Assembly (NCBI RefSeq): GCF_014646075.1
Contig: NZ_BMMT01000004.1
Coordinates: 227,416-291,415 of the forward strand
DNA from: Saccharopolyspora thermophila
Lineage (GTDB): Bacteria > Actinomycetota > Actinomycetes > Mycobacteriales > Pseudonocardiaceae
Reading direction: 5' to 3'
DNA: 64,000 nucleotides
The notes beneath the pieces are model-generated. The model did not search any database. It was given only the letters and a program-made list of their open reading frames with translations, and was not told where the DNA came from. This document shows positions 51,061 to 59,834 of the stretch, one piece after another. The first letter of the stretch is position 1. Each line of letters starts with the position of its first letter. Both the position numbers and the translations under genes were made by a program.

Positions 51061-51860
51061 GCGGGGCGGAGGAGATCGGTGACGCGGGTGCCGCCGATGT
51101 CGATCGGCAGGTCGTCGAGCTCGTCCAGGACCGCGTCCGCGGCGGTGGGTTCGGAGTCCGGGATCACCGGGGCGGCGGGTCGTTCCCCGGTCGTCCAGAA
51201 CACTTCGGGGGATTCCGGCAGGGTCGGCGCGTCCTCCGGTTCGCCCGCGTCGGGTCCGGTGACCGTGCCGCGAAGGGCGCGGAGCCGGTCCAGGAGCTCG
51301 TCGCGACCCCGGCCACGCCAGGCCAGGATCTGGAACGGGTCCTCGTCGAAGGACTCCGCCAGCAGGTAGCACGCCGCCGCCAGGTGCTTGCACGGGATTT
51401 CCCAGTCGGGGCAGGAGCAGTCCATGGTCAGCTGGCGCATGGTGTTCGGGAACAGCCGCAGGCCCAGCTCCGCGAAGACGTTCTCCAGGTCGGTCGGCAT
51501 CTCCCCGGCCAGCAGCTTCGCCGCGTACAGCGCCCGGCCCGCCAGCGCGCGCTCGATGCGCTCCCACTCCGCCGCGGTGAACGCCTTGATCCCGATTCGC
51601 ACCCGGTAGGGCTCCGGCCGCGAGCCCTGCACCAGCCCCACCACCACGCTCGTCGAGACCGTGAGGCTGCGGACCTGCCCGGCGCGCGCGTAGTTCTTCC
51701 CGCGCGCCAGCCGACCGCCCATGCCGAACGACTCCAGCACCTCGATGAACCGCCGCGACCACCAGGTCCGCGCGATCTCGCCGCGTCTGCTGCGCGCGCG
51801 GATGCCGCCCTCGACGCGGATCGGCTTCGCGGGCCGCGGGAATCCGCGCCAGTTATTCAC
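51036..51860 (-). CDS. SWIM zinc-finger protein
   Basis: The protein has 274 residues with the SWIM motif CSCPDWEIPCKHL (CxCxnCxH) in the middle and a variable acidic C-terminus. It overlaps the SNF2 gene by eight bases, and such SWIM-SNF2 pairs are common in actinobacteria, pointing to joint action on DNA, probably in repair. The last 50 bases contain the 31-bp sequence duplicated at 45976, so this end abuts the islet. Confidence 0.9.
   Translation of the reverse strand: MNNWRGFPRPAKPIRVEGGIRARSRRGEIARTWWSRRFIEVLESFGMGGRLARGKNYARAGQVRSLTVSTSVVVGLVQGSRPEPYRVRIGIKAFTAAEWERIERALAGRALYAAKLLAGEMPTDLENVFAELGLRLFPNTMRQLTMDCSCPDWEIPCKHLAAACYLLAESFDEDPFQILAWRGRGRDELLDRLRALRGTVTGPDAGEPEDAPTLPESPEVFWTTGERPAAPVIPDSEPTAADAVLDELDDLPIDIGGTRVTDLLRPAYRAMRRS
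51067..51097 (+). repeat. 31-bp direct repeat, right copy (in the SWIM gene 3' end)
   Basis: Exact match to 45976-46006 in the same orientation. It codes for part of GGTRVTDLLR at the SWIM C-terminus, so this copy is the ancestral one. Confidence 0.95.
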
Positions 51861-54849
51861 CGACGGCCTCCGGTTCCAGCGTCATCAGTTCGCGCAGCTG
51901 GCTGGTGGACAGCTCGGTCAACCAGTTCTCGCCGCTGCCGACCACCAGCTGCGCCAGCGCCTTCTTGTCCTCAATCATCCGGTCGATCTTCTCCTCCAGC
52001 GTGCCGATGCAGGTCAGCTTCCGGACCTGCACGTCCCGCCGCTGGCCGATGCGGAACGCCCGGTCGGTGGCCTGGTCCTCGACCGCCGGGTTCCACCAGC
52101 GGTCCAGGTGAATCACGTGGTTGGCGGCGGTCAGCGTCAATCCGGTGCCGCCGGCCTTCAACGACAGCAGGAAGATCGACGGCCCGTCCGTTTCCTGGAA
52201 CCGCTGCACCATCGCGTCGCGGGCCTTCTTCGGCGTGCCGCCGTGCAGGAACAGCACCTCGGTGTCGAATCGCGCCGACAGGTGCGGGACGAGCATCCCG
52301 CCGAACTCGGCGAACTGGGTGAAACACAGCGCCTTGTCACCCTCGGCCAGTACCGACTCGAGGATCTCCTCCAGCCGGGCCAGTTTCCCGGAGCGGCCGG
52401 GCAGCGGGGAGCCGTCGCCGAGCAGCTGTGCCGGGTGATTGCACACCTGCTTGAGCTTCGACATCGTGGCCAGCACCAGGCCGCGCCGCTCCATGCCCTC
52501 GCTGTCGGCGATGCGCGCCAGCATGTCGTCGACCACCGCCTGGTACAGCGACGCCTGCTCGGCGGTCAGGTTGCACAGCTGCTTCATCTCGATCTTGTCC
52601 GGCAGGTCGCTGATGATCGCCGGATCGGTCTTGACGCGGCGCAGCACGAACGGAGATGTGATGCGGCGCAACCGGGCCGCGGCCTCGGTGTCGCCGTCGC
52701 GTTCCACCGGCACCGCGAACCGGGCCCGGAACGTGCTCAACGAGCCCAGCACACCCGGATTGATGAAGTCCATGATGGACCACAGCTCGGCCAGCCGGTT
52801 CTCCACCGGAGTGCCGGTCAGCACGATCCGCTGCCGCGCGGACAGCTCGCGGACCGCCTTGGCCTGGCGGGAGGCGCTGTTCTTGATGTTCTGCGCCTCG
52901 TCGAGCACCACCCGCTCCCAGCGGACCTCCCGCAGCACCTCGGCGTCCCGCACGACCAGCGGGTAGGTCGTGATCACCAGGTCGTATGCGCCGACCGCCT
53001 CCAGCAGGTCCTCCCCGCCGAGCCGACCGCCGCCGTGGTGCACGTGCACCTGCAGCGACGGCGCGAACCGGGCGGCCTCCCGCTGCCAGTTGCCGACCAC
53101 CGACATGGGGCAGACCAGCAGCGTCGGCCCGCGCGCCCCTTCGGCGCGGGACAGCGCCTCCAGCGCGAGCAGCTGCACGGTCTTGCCCAGGCCCATGTCG
53201 TCGGCGAGGCAGGCACCCAGGCCGAGCCGGTCGAGAAAAGCCAGCCAGGCCAGGCCGCGGCGCTGGTACAGGCGCAGTTCCGCGGTGAAGTCCTCCGGCG
53301 GCTGCACCGGTTCCAGGTGCTGGTCGACCTGCCCCGACAGCAGGTCCCCGAGCCAGCCGCGGGCGCTGACCTCGACCACCGGCATCGGCGGCTGCCCGTC
53401 CTCGCCGTGCGCCCTCCCGTGCAGTCCGCTGTGCAGCAGCACCTCCCCGGCGGTCATCCGACCGGTCCGGGACTTCTCCAGAAACGCCAATCCGGCGGCC
53501 AGCCGCTTGCGGTCGATCCGGGTCCACCTGCCGCGCAGGCGGACCAGCGGCACCTTCGCCGCGGCCAGTTCGGCCAGCTCCGACTCGGTCAGCTCCTCGT
53601 TGCCGAGCGCGAGGTCCCAGCGGTAGTCGACCACGGCGTCCATGCCGATGCCGGACTCCTTGGTCACCACGCCCGCCGTCCCGGTGCTGCCCGCCGAGAG
53701 CTTCAACCCGAGTTGCGGTGTGCTGCCCCACCACGACGGCAGGAGCACGCCGAAGCCCGCCTGGTCCAGCAGCGTCGCGTGGGTCAGGAAGTCGTGGGCC
53801 CCGGCGGTGTCCAACCACAGCTCCGTGGGATGCGGCACGAGCAGCGCCGCGTCGAGCCCGGGAAACACGCGGCTGGCCCTGCCGAGGTGGGCGAGCAGCA
53901 GCTCCTCCGGCTGCTGCACCCAGCGCTGCAGCACGCGGCTCTCCGCACGCCACACCTCCTGCGCCGGGACGAGGACGCTCGGGTCGTCGGCCGCCTGGAG
54001 CAGGAACTCCAGCCGCCAGTCCTCGTCGTCGCCCTCCGGGGCGTGCAGCCGGAAGCAGGTTCGCAGCGGGCTCTCGCGGGTGCCGCTGGCGCGCCACTCG
54101 TCCACCAGCCGAGCCAGTTCGCGGGCGGCCTGCGGGCCAGCGTCGAAGCGGGGCTCGCGCGCCAGCGCCCGCACCCATGCGGCGGCGGTGCTGCGACCAC
54201 GGGGCAGGTCGATCTCGCTGATGCGGCTGCGCACGATACCGTCGACCAGCACGTCGAGCGCCGTGCGCAGCACCTCGGCCGGAGATCGGCCGCCCTCGCA
54301 GCGGAAGGCGGGTGGCATCGCCTCGCGCAGACCGGCGAAGCGCACCGCCTCCGCGCCCGACAGGGCCGGCCGCCACCTCGCGGTGGGATGTCCGGACTCG
54401 AAGACCAACGCGGGCAGCACGCGTCCGCGCGAGACGACCTGCTCGGCCAGCTCGGCGACCTCCCGGAGGAAGTGCGCGGACGCCCCCAACCGGCACCCCG
54501 GCGGGACCTCGTCGAGTGCCGCCGCCGCGGGACCGCACGACACGGCCGGGACCAGCCACTCCCGCAGCCGCAGCTTCCCCCGCGGCGCCGGCCCGGCGGT
54601 CAGTGGATCGCGCACCAGCTCCGGCGACGGCACCGGCGCGGAAGCGAACGAAGGCAACCGGAGCCGGACGGTGTCGACCTTGCCCTGCTCACCCGGCAGC
54701 GCGTCCCGCAGCGTCTCGCCCGGCACCGCGAACGGGTGCGCCACCGGCCCGCGCGGCGCCCGTCCGGGCACCCGCGCCGGCAGGTCCGAATCCTCGGCCC
54801 AGAGCACCAGCCGCCCGTCCGAGGTGCACGCGGCGTGCACGGCCCACAC
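51853..54849 (-). CDS. SNF2-family DEAD/DEAH helicase-like ATPase (HelZ type)
   Basis: The 998-residue protein has an N-terminal region of about 530 residues specific to bacterial SNF2 proteins. The two RecA-like lobes follow: Walker A LADDMGLGKTVQ, Walker B VVLDEAQNIKN, motif III LTGTPVENRL and motif VI DRAFRIGQRRDVQV. It would translocate on DNA and remodel bound protein. AAGGGGG is placed seven bases before GTG 54849. It is followed by and overlaps the SWIM gene. Comparable to Rv2101. Confidence 0.92.
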   Translation of the reverse strand: MWAVHAACTSDGRLVLWAEDSDLPARVPGRAPRGPVAHPFAVPGETLRDALPGEQGKVDTVRLRLPSFASAPVPSPELVRDPLTAGPAPRGKLRLREWLVPAVSCGPAAAALDEVPPGCRLGASAHFLREVAELAEQVVSRGRVLPALVFESGHPTARWRPALSGAEAVRFAGLREAMPPAFRCEGGRSPAEVLRTALDVLVDGIVRSRISEIDLPRGRSTAAAWVRALAREPRFDAGPQAARELARLVDEWRASGTRESPLRTCFRLHAPEGDDEDWRLEFLLQAADDPSVLVPAQEVWRAESRVLQRWVQQPEELLLAHLGRASRVFPGLDAALLVPHPTELWLDTAGAHDFLTHATLLDQAGFGVLLPSWWGSTPQLGLKLSAGSTGTAGVVTKESGIGMDAVVDYRWDLALGNEELTESELAELAAAKVPLVRLRGRWTRIDRKRLAAGLAFLEKSRTGRMTAGEVLLHSGLHGRAHGEDGQPPMPVVEVSARGWLGDLLSGQVDQHLEPVQPPEDFTAELRLYQRRGLAWLAFLDRLGLGACLADDMGLGKTVQLLALEALSRAEGARGPTLLVCPMSVVGNWQREAARFAPSLQVHVHHGGGRLGGEDLLEAVGAYDLVITTYPLVVRDAEVLREVRWERVVLDEAQNIKNSASRQAKAVRELSARQRIVLTGTPVENRLAELWSIMDFINPGVLGSLSTFRARFAVPVERDGDTEAAARLRRITSPFVLRRVKTDPAIISDLPDKIEMKQLCNLTAEQASLYQAVVDDMLARIADSEGMERRGLVLATMSKLKQVCNHPAQLLGDGSPLPGRSGKLARLEEILESVLAEGDKALCFTQFAEFGGMLVPHLSARFDTEVLFLHGGTPKKARDAMVQRFQETDGPSIFLLSLKAGGTGLTLTAANHVIHLDRWWNPAVEDQATDRAFRIGQRRDVQVRKLTCIGTLEEKIDRMIEDKKALAQLVVGSGENWLTELSTSQLRELMTLEPEAVGE

Positions 54850-54915
54850 GGCACAGCCCCCTTCGGTCGTCGCAGTGCTCCTCCTCCCGGCCGAGACCGG
54901 GAGTCTGCCACGACC

Positions 54916-56661
54916 TTACGGGGCGACCTCGCGCCACCGGTTGGTGATCGGCAGCCGTCGGTCGCGCCCGAACGCCTTGAACGTGATCTTGGTGCCCGGC
55001 GGGTACTGCCGACGCTTGTACTCGGCGCGGTCCACCAACTGCAGCACCCGCTCCACCAGCTCCGCGTCGAAGCCGTCGGCGATCAGGTCCGCATACCCCC
55101 GGTCGCCCTCCACGTAGCCGTCCAGCACGACGTCGAGGATGTCGTACGGCGGCAGCGAGTCCTGGTCCACCTGGTCCGGGCGCAGCTCCGCCGACGGCGG
55201 CTTGGTGATCGAGTTCTCCGGGATCGGCGGCACCTCGCCCCGCTTCTCCGCCTCGGCGTTGCGCCACTTCGCCAGCTTCCACACCAGCGTCTTGGGCACG
55301 TCCTTGATCGGCGCGAACGCCCCCACCGCGTCCCCGTAGATCGTCGAGTACCCGACCGCCAGCTCGGACTTGTTCCCGGTCGCCAGCACCAGATCCCCGC
55401 GCTGGTTGGACAGCGCCATCAGCAGCACACCCCGGCACCGGGCCTGCACGTTCTCCTCGGCCAGTCCGGTCAGCTCCAGCTGCCGCACGTACACGTCGAC
55501 CATGTCCGCGATCGGGTGCACCTCGAAGCGGCAGCCGATCCGCCGGGCCAGCTCGGCGGCGTCCGAGCGGGAGTGCTCCGAGGAGTAGCGCGACGGCATC
55601 GACACGCCGGTCACCGCGTCCGCCCCCAGCGCGTCCGCGGCCAGCGCGGCGCACACCGCCGAGTCGATCCCCCCGGAGAAACCGAAGATCACCGACCGGG
55701 CGCCGTTCTTGCGCACGTAGTCCCGCAGACCGGTGACCAACGCGCCCCACACCTCGGCCTCGTCGTCCAGCGGTTCGGCCGGCGGCAGCGGCGGCAGCGG
55801 CTCGTAGCGGGGCAGCGGGTCGGGCTGCAGCACGATGCGCCGCACGTCGAACGCGGGCATCTGAATCCGGCCGGGCTCCGCGGGCACCGTCGTGGCGGTG
55901 TGGCCCCCGGCGGGCAGGTCCATGTCCAGCACCAGCAGGTGCTCGGTGAACTGCGGTGCCCGTGCAAGGACCTCGCCATCGGTGTTCACCACCAGCGAGT
56001 CGCCGTCGAAGACCAGCTCGTCCTGCGCGCCCACCAGGTTCACGTAGGCCATCGGCGCCCCGGCCTCGGCGGCCCGCCGGGTGACCAGTGGCAGCCGCAC
56101 GTCGTCCTTGGCCCGCTCGTACGGGGAGGCATTGATGCACACCAGCAGGTCCACGCCAACCTTGCCGAGCGCGGTCACCGGGCCGCCGTTCTGCCAGATG
56201 TCCTCGCAGACGACCACCCCGACGTCCAGGCCGTGCAGCCGGACGATCGGCAGGTCGTACCCGGGCGCGAAGTAGCGGGCCTCGTCGAACACGCCGTAGT
56301 TCGGCAGGTGGTGCTTGTGGTACGTGGCCACGACCTCGCCGCCGTAGAGCAGCGACGCGGAGTTCCGCGGCCCCTGGTCGTCGCGCCCCAGGTGCCCGAC
56401 CACGACCAGGGCGTCGCCGCACCCGGCGTCCTGCAGGCGGCGGGCGAGCGCGTCCAGCTCGGCGAGGTTCGCCGCGGCGAATGACTTGCGCAGCGCCAGG
56501 TCCTCGACGGGGTAACCGGAGAGCACCATCTCAGGGAACGCCACCAGGTGCGCGGCTTCCGACACCGCGCGCCGGGTCCAGTCCAGGACCATGGCGCTGT
56601 TCCCGGCGATGTCGCCGACACACCCGTTCACCTGTGCTAGTGCGATCCGCAGCTGGGGCAT
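54916..56661 (-). CDS. nadE: Glutamine-dependent NAD+ synthetase
   Basis: NadE amidates nicotinic acid adenine dinucleotide to NAD+. The N-terminal nitrilase-type glutaminase (LVAFPEMVLSGYP with Glu, HKHHLPNYGVFDE with Lys, VVVCEDIWQNGG with Cys) passes ammonia to the C-terminal synthetase with the FGFSGGIDSAVCA P-loop and LATGNKSELAVGY. At 581 residues it is somewhat shorter than the mycobacterial enzyme. ATG 56661 (MPQLRIALAQVNG) matches homologues; an in-frame GTG lies six codons upstream. Confidence 0.93.
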   Translation of the reverse strand: MPQLRIALAQVNGCVGDIAGNSAMVLDWTRRAVSEAAHLVAFPEMVLSGYPVEDLALRKSFAAANLAELDALARRLQDAGCGDALVVVGHLGRDDQGPRNSASLLYGGEVVATYHKHHLPNYGVFDEARYFAPGYDLPIVRLHGLDVGVVVCEDIWQNGGPVTALGKVGVDLLVCINASPYERAKDDVRLPLVTRRAAEAGAPMAYVNLVGAQDELVFDGDSLVVNTDGEVLARAPQFTEHLLVLDMDLPAGGHTATTVPAEPGRIQMPAFDVRRIVLQPDPLPRYEPLPPLPPAEPLDDEAEVWGALVTGLRDYVRKNGARSVIFGFSGGIDSAVCAALAADALGADAVTGVSMPSRYSSEHSRSDAAELARRIGCRFEVHPIADMVDVYVRQLELTGLAEENVQARCRGVLLMALSNQRGDLVLATGNKSELAVGYSTIYGDAVGAFAPIKDVPKTLVWKLAKWRNAEAEKRGEVPPIPENSITKPPSAELRPDQVDQDSLPPYDILDVVLDGYVEGDRGYADLIADGFDAELVERVLQLVDRAEYKRRQYPPGTKITFKAFGRDRRLPITNRWREVAP

Positions 56662-56741
56662 GGCCCCATCTTCGCGCACCCGGCCGGGTGGTGTCGTGCC
56701 GCCCGGTGCGAATCACGCCCCCTGCGACATGCCACGATCCT

Positions 56742-58328
56742 GTGGTGACCCGCCTACTGACCGTGCTGTCCGTGTTGGTCGCGCTGGGCGCCGCGGCGTG
56801 CAGCGCCCCGACGCACGACGCCGAGATGCTGCAGCCGCACACCGAGAGTCGAGGACCCGCCGGGCCGGTGCCGCCGGGGCTGGAGCGCTTCTACTCGCAG
56901 CCGCTGTCGTGGGGCCCGTGCGAGCCGTACGCCACCACCGACAGCGATCGGCAGGTGTTCCGCGACGGCGGCCTGGAATGCGCACGGCTGGAGGTGCCGC
57001 TGGACTACGCGCAACCGCAGGGGCGGACGATCACCATCGGCGTGCTGCGCAGCCCGGCGAAGGACCCGGCCCGGCGCATCGGTTCGCTGCTGATGAACCC
57101 GGGCGGCCCCGGTGCGTCCGGCATGAGCACCGCGGCCAGCCTCGCCGGTTCCATCGCGTACACCGAACTCGGTGAGCGCTTCGACTTCGTCGGCTTCGAC
57201 CCGCGCGGCGTCGGCGCCTCCCAGCCGGCGGTGCGCTGCCTGACCGACCAGGAGCGGGACGCGGAGCGGTTGGACAACGACGCCGACACCTCACCCGCCG
57301 GGGTGGCGCAGACCGAGCAGGAGGAGCGCGCCTACGCCGCCAAGTGCGCCGAGCGCACCGGTGTCGACGTGCTCGCCAACGTGGGCACCCGGGAGGTCGT
57401 CCGCGACATGGACGTGCTGCGGTCGGTGCTCGGCGACCAGAAGCTGAACTACCTCGGCTACTCCTACGGCACCCGGATCGGCTCGGAGTACGCCGAGACC
57501 TTCCCGGGCAACGTGCGCGCGATGGTGCTCGACGGAGCGATCGACCCGGGGCAGTCCACGGTCGACCAGCTGGTCGCCCAGGGCGCCGGGTTCCAGCGCG
57601 CCTTCAACGACTTCGCAGCCTGGTGCGCGGCCCGCCAGCAGTGCGCGCTGGGCCACGACCCGAAGGCCGCCGTGGCCGCCTACCAGCAGCTGACCCGGCC
57701 GCTGATCCAGCACCCGGTCCGCGCCGGCGACGGCCGCGTACTGTCCTACCCGGACGCCACGATGGCGACGATCCAGGCGCTGTACACGCCGAGCCTGTGG
57801 GAGCAGCTGGACAATGGCCTGACCGAGCTGCGGCAGGGCAGCGGCCGCGTCCTGTTGGCGCTGGCCGACAGCTACTTCGGCCGCGGCGCCAACGGCCGGT
57901 ACGCCAACACCACCGACGCCTTCGACGCCGTGCACTGCGTCGACGACCAGCGCGTGCTGGACCCGGAGCAAGTCCGGGACGCCGACCGCCGCTACCGGCA
58001 GGCCGCGCCGTTCCTCGACGACGGCAACCCGCCGAGCGCGGCCCGCGACATGTGCGCGTTCTGGCCGGTGCCGGTCACCGGCGAGGCCGAGCAGCCGCAG
58101 GTAACGGGCCTGCCGCCGACGCTGGTCATCTCGACCACCGGCGACCCGGCGACGCCGTACCAGGCGGGGGTGGAGCTGGCCAAGGCGTTGCACGGCAGGT
58201 TGCTGACCTTCGAGGGCACCCAGCACACGGTCTTCCTGCAGGGCAATTCCTGCGTGGACGACAAGACCACCCGGTACCTGGTCGACCTCACCCTTCCGGC
58301 CGAGGGCACCCGCTGCACCCAGGACTGA
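56742..58328 (+). CDS. Exported alpha/beta hydrolase, TAP/S33-like lipoprotein
   Basis: The 528-residue precursor has a lipobox-like LGAAAC near residue 18, the oxyanion region LLMNPGGPGASG, the nucleophile Ser241 in LGYSYGTR, and a C-terminal TAP-like segment with ISTTGDPATP and the catalytic His in GTQHTVFLQ. It resembles tripeptidyl aminopeptidases and the mycobacterial CaeA/Rv2223c-Rv2224c proteins found beside glnA2. Two adjacent GTG codons (56742, 56745) are possible starts. Confidence 0.9.
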   Translation: MVTRLLTVLSVLVALGAAACSAPTHDAEMLQPHTESRGPAGPVPPGLERFYSQPLSWGPCEPYATTDSDRQVFRDGGLECARLEVPLDYAQPQGRTITIGVLRSPAKDPARRIGSLLMNPGGPGASGMSTAASLAGSIAYTELGERFDFVGFDPRGVGASQPAVRCLTDQERDAERLDNDADTSPAGVAQTEQEERAYAAKCAERTGVDVLANVGTREVVRDMDVLRSVLGDQKLNYLGYSYGTRIGSEYAETFPGNVRAMVLDGAIDPGQSTVDQLVAQGAGFQRAFNDFAAWCAARQQCALGHDPKAAVAAYQQLTRPLIQHPVRAGDGRVLSYPDATMATIQALYTPSLWEQLDNGLTELRQGSGRVLLALADSYFGRGANGRYANTTDAFDAVHCVDDQRVLDPEQVRDADRRYRQAAPFLDDGNPPSAARDMCAFWPVPVTGEAEQPQVTGLPPTLVISTTGDPATPYQAGVELAKALHGRLLTFEGTQHTVFLQGNSCVDDKTTRYLVDLTLPAEGTRCTQD

Positions 58329-58427
58329 CCGCCCTGGCGTCACCGAGCAACCCGGCGGAGGGTGCTCCTGACCGCTGGTTCATGGACCAGTTACGCACAA
58401 CGCGGTCCCAGCTCTTAGGCTGCCAGC

Positions 58428-59771
58428 ATGAACCGCCAGCAGGAGTTCGTGCTCCGCACCTTGGAGGAACGTGACATCCGCTTCGTGCGGCTGTGGTTCA
58501 CCGACGTCCTCGGCATGCTCAAGTCGGTGGCGATCTCGCCCGCCGAACTCGAAGGCGCCTTCGCGGAGGGCATCGGGTTCGACGGCTCGGCGATCGAGGG
58601 TTTCGCCCGCGTCTACGAGTCGGACATGGTCGCCAAGCCGGACCCGGCCACGTTCCAGGTGCTGCCCTGGGAGACCCCCGACGGGGAGCACTACTCGGCC
58701 CGGATGTTCTGTGACATCCACATGCCGGACGGCTCGCCGTGCTGGTCAGACCCGCGGCACGTGCTGCGCCGCACCCTGGCCCGCGCCACCGAGTCGGGCT
58801 TCACCTGCTACGTGCACCCCGAGATCGAGTTCTTCCTGCTCAAGAACCTGCCGGACGACGGCAGCGAACCGGTGCCGGCCGACTCCGGCGGGTACTTCGA
58901 CCAGGCGAGCCACGACGCCGCCCCGCACTTCCGCCGCAACGCCATCGAGACCCTGGAGGCGATGGGCATCTCGGTGGAGTTCAGCCACCACGAGGGCGCG
59001 CCCGGCCAGCAGGAGATCGACCTGCGCTACGCCGACGCGCTCACCATGGCCGACAACGTGATGACCTTCCGGTACGTGGTCAAGGAGGTCGCGATCACCC
59101 AGGGGGTGCGCGCCTCGTTCATGCCGAAGCCGTTCAGCGCCCAGCCCGGTTCGGGCATGCACACCCACTTCAGCCTCTTCGAGGGCGACCAGAACGCCTT
59201 CTACCACCCGGAGAACCCGTTCGAGCTCTCCGACATCGGCCGCGCCTTCGTGGCCGGCATCCTGCACCATGCGCGGGAGATCAGCGCGGTCACCAACCAG
59301 TGGGTCAACTCCTACAAGCGCCTGGTCGTTGGCGGCGAGGCCCCGACCGCGGTGTGCTGGGGCCACGCGAACCGCTCCGCGCTGGTTCGGGTGCCGATGT
59401 ACTCGCCGGGCAAGGCGTCGTCGCGCCGCGTCGAGGTACGCAACCTCGACTCGGCCTGCAACCCGTACCTGGCCTACGCGGTGATCCTCGCCGCCGGGCT
59501 GCGCGGCGTGCAGAAGGGCTACGAACTTCCCCCCGCCACCGAGGACGACGTGTGGAGCCTCACCGAGCGGGAGCGCAAGGCCGCCGGCTACGCCAACCTG
59601 CCGCAGAACCTCAACGAGGCGCTGACCGAGATGGAGTCCTCGGAGCTGGTCGCCGAGACGCTCGGTGAGCACGTCTTCGACTTCTTCCTGCGCAACAAGC
59701 GGGAGGAGTGGAACGCCTACCGCAGCCACGTCACGCCCTACGAGCTGCGCACCCTGATGCCGATGCTCTGA
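58428..59771 (+). CDS. glnA2: Type I glutamine synthetase, GlnA2-type
   Basis: This glutamine synthetase of 447 residues lacks the adenylylation-site extension of the longer GlnA1. Motifs include GFDGSAIEGFARV, EIEFF, GSGMHTHFSLF, and NPYLAYAVILAAGL in the C-terminal half. Gene order (TAP hydrolase, glnA2) matches M. tuberculosis Rv2222c. TAGGCT (58416-58421) ends six bases before the ATG with no Shine-Dalgarno, suggesting a leaderless mRNA. Confidence 0.93.
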   Translation: MNRQQEFVLRTLEERDIRFVRLWFTDVLGMLKSVAISPAELEGAFAEGIGFDGSAIEGFARVYESDMVAKPDPATFQVLPWETPDGEHYSARMFCDIHMPDGSPCWSDPRHVLRRTLARATESGFTCYVHPEIEFFLLKNLPDDGSEPVPADSGGYFDQASHDAAPHFRRNAIETLEAMGISVEFSHHEGAPGQQEIDLRYADALTMADNVMTFRYVVKEVAITQGVRASFMPKPFSAQPGSGMHTHFSLFEGDQNAFYHPENPFELSDIGRAFVAGILHHAREISAVTNQWVNSYKRLVVGGEAPTAVCWGHANRSALVRVPMYSPGKASSRRVEVRNLDSACNPYLAYAVILAAGLRGVQKGYELPPATEDDVWSLTERERKAAGYANLPQNLNEALTEMESSELVAETLGEHVFDFFLRNKREEWNAYRSHVTPYELRTLMPML

Positions 59772-59834
59772 AGGCGCGACGGACTGGTGGGGTTGGCCGT
59801 GTTGCCGGGGCGGCCGTAGCGATAAGTTGCGCGC

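Noticed and set aside
51721..56484. Very long plus-strand open frame (1587 codons) across the SNF2 and NadE genes
   Set aside because: It is antisense to two well-supported genes, has Arg/His/Gln-rich low-information composition, no Shine-Dalgarno and no recognisable motif; such frames arise from third-position G/C bias.
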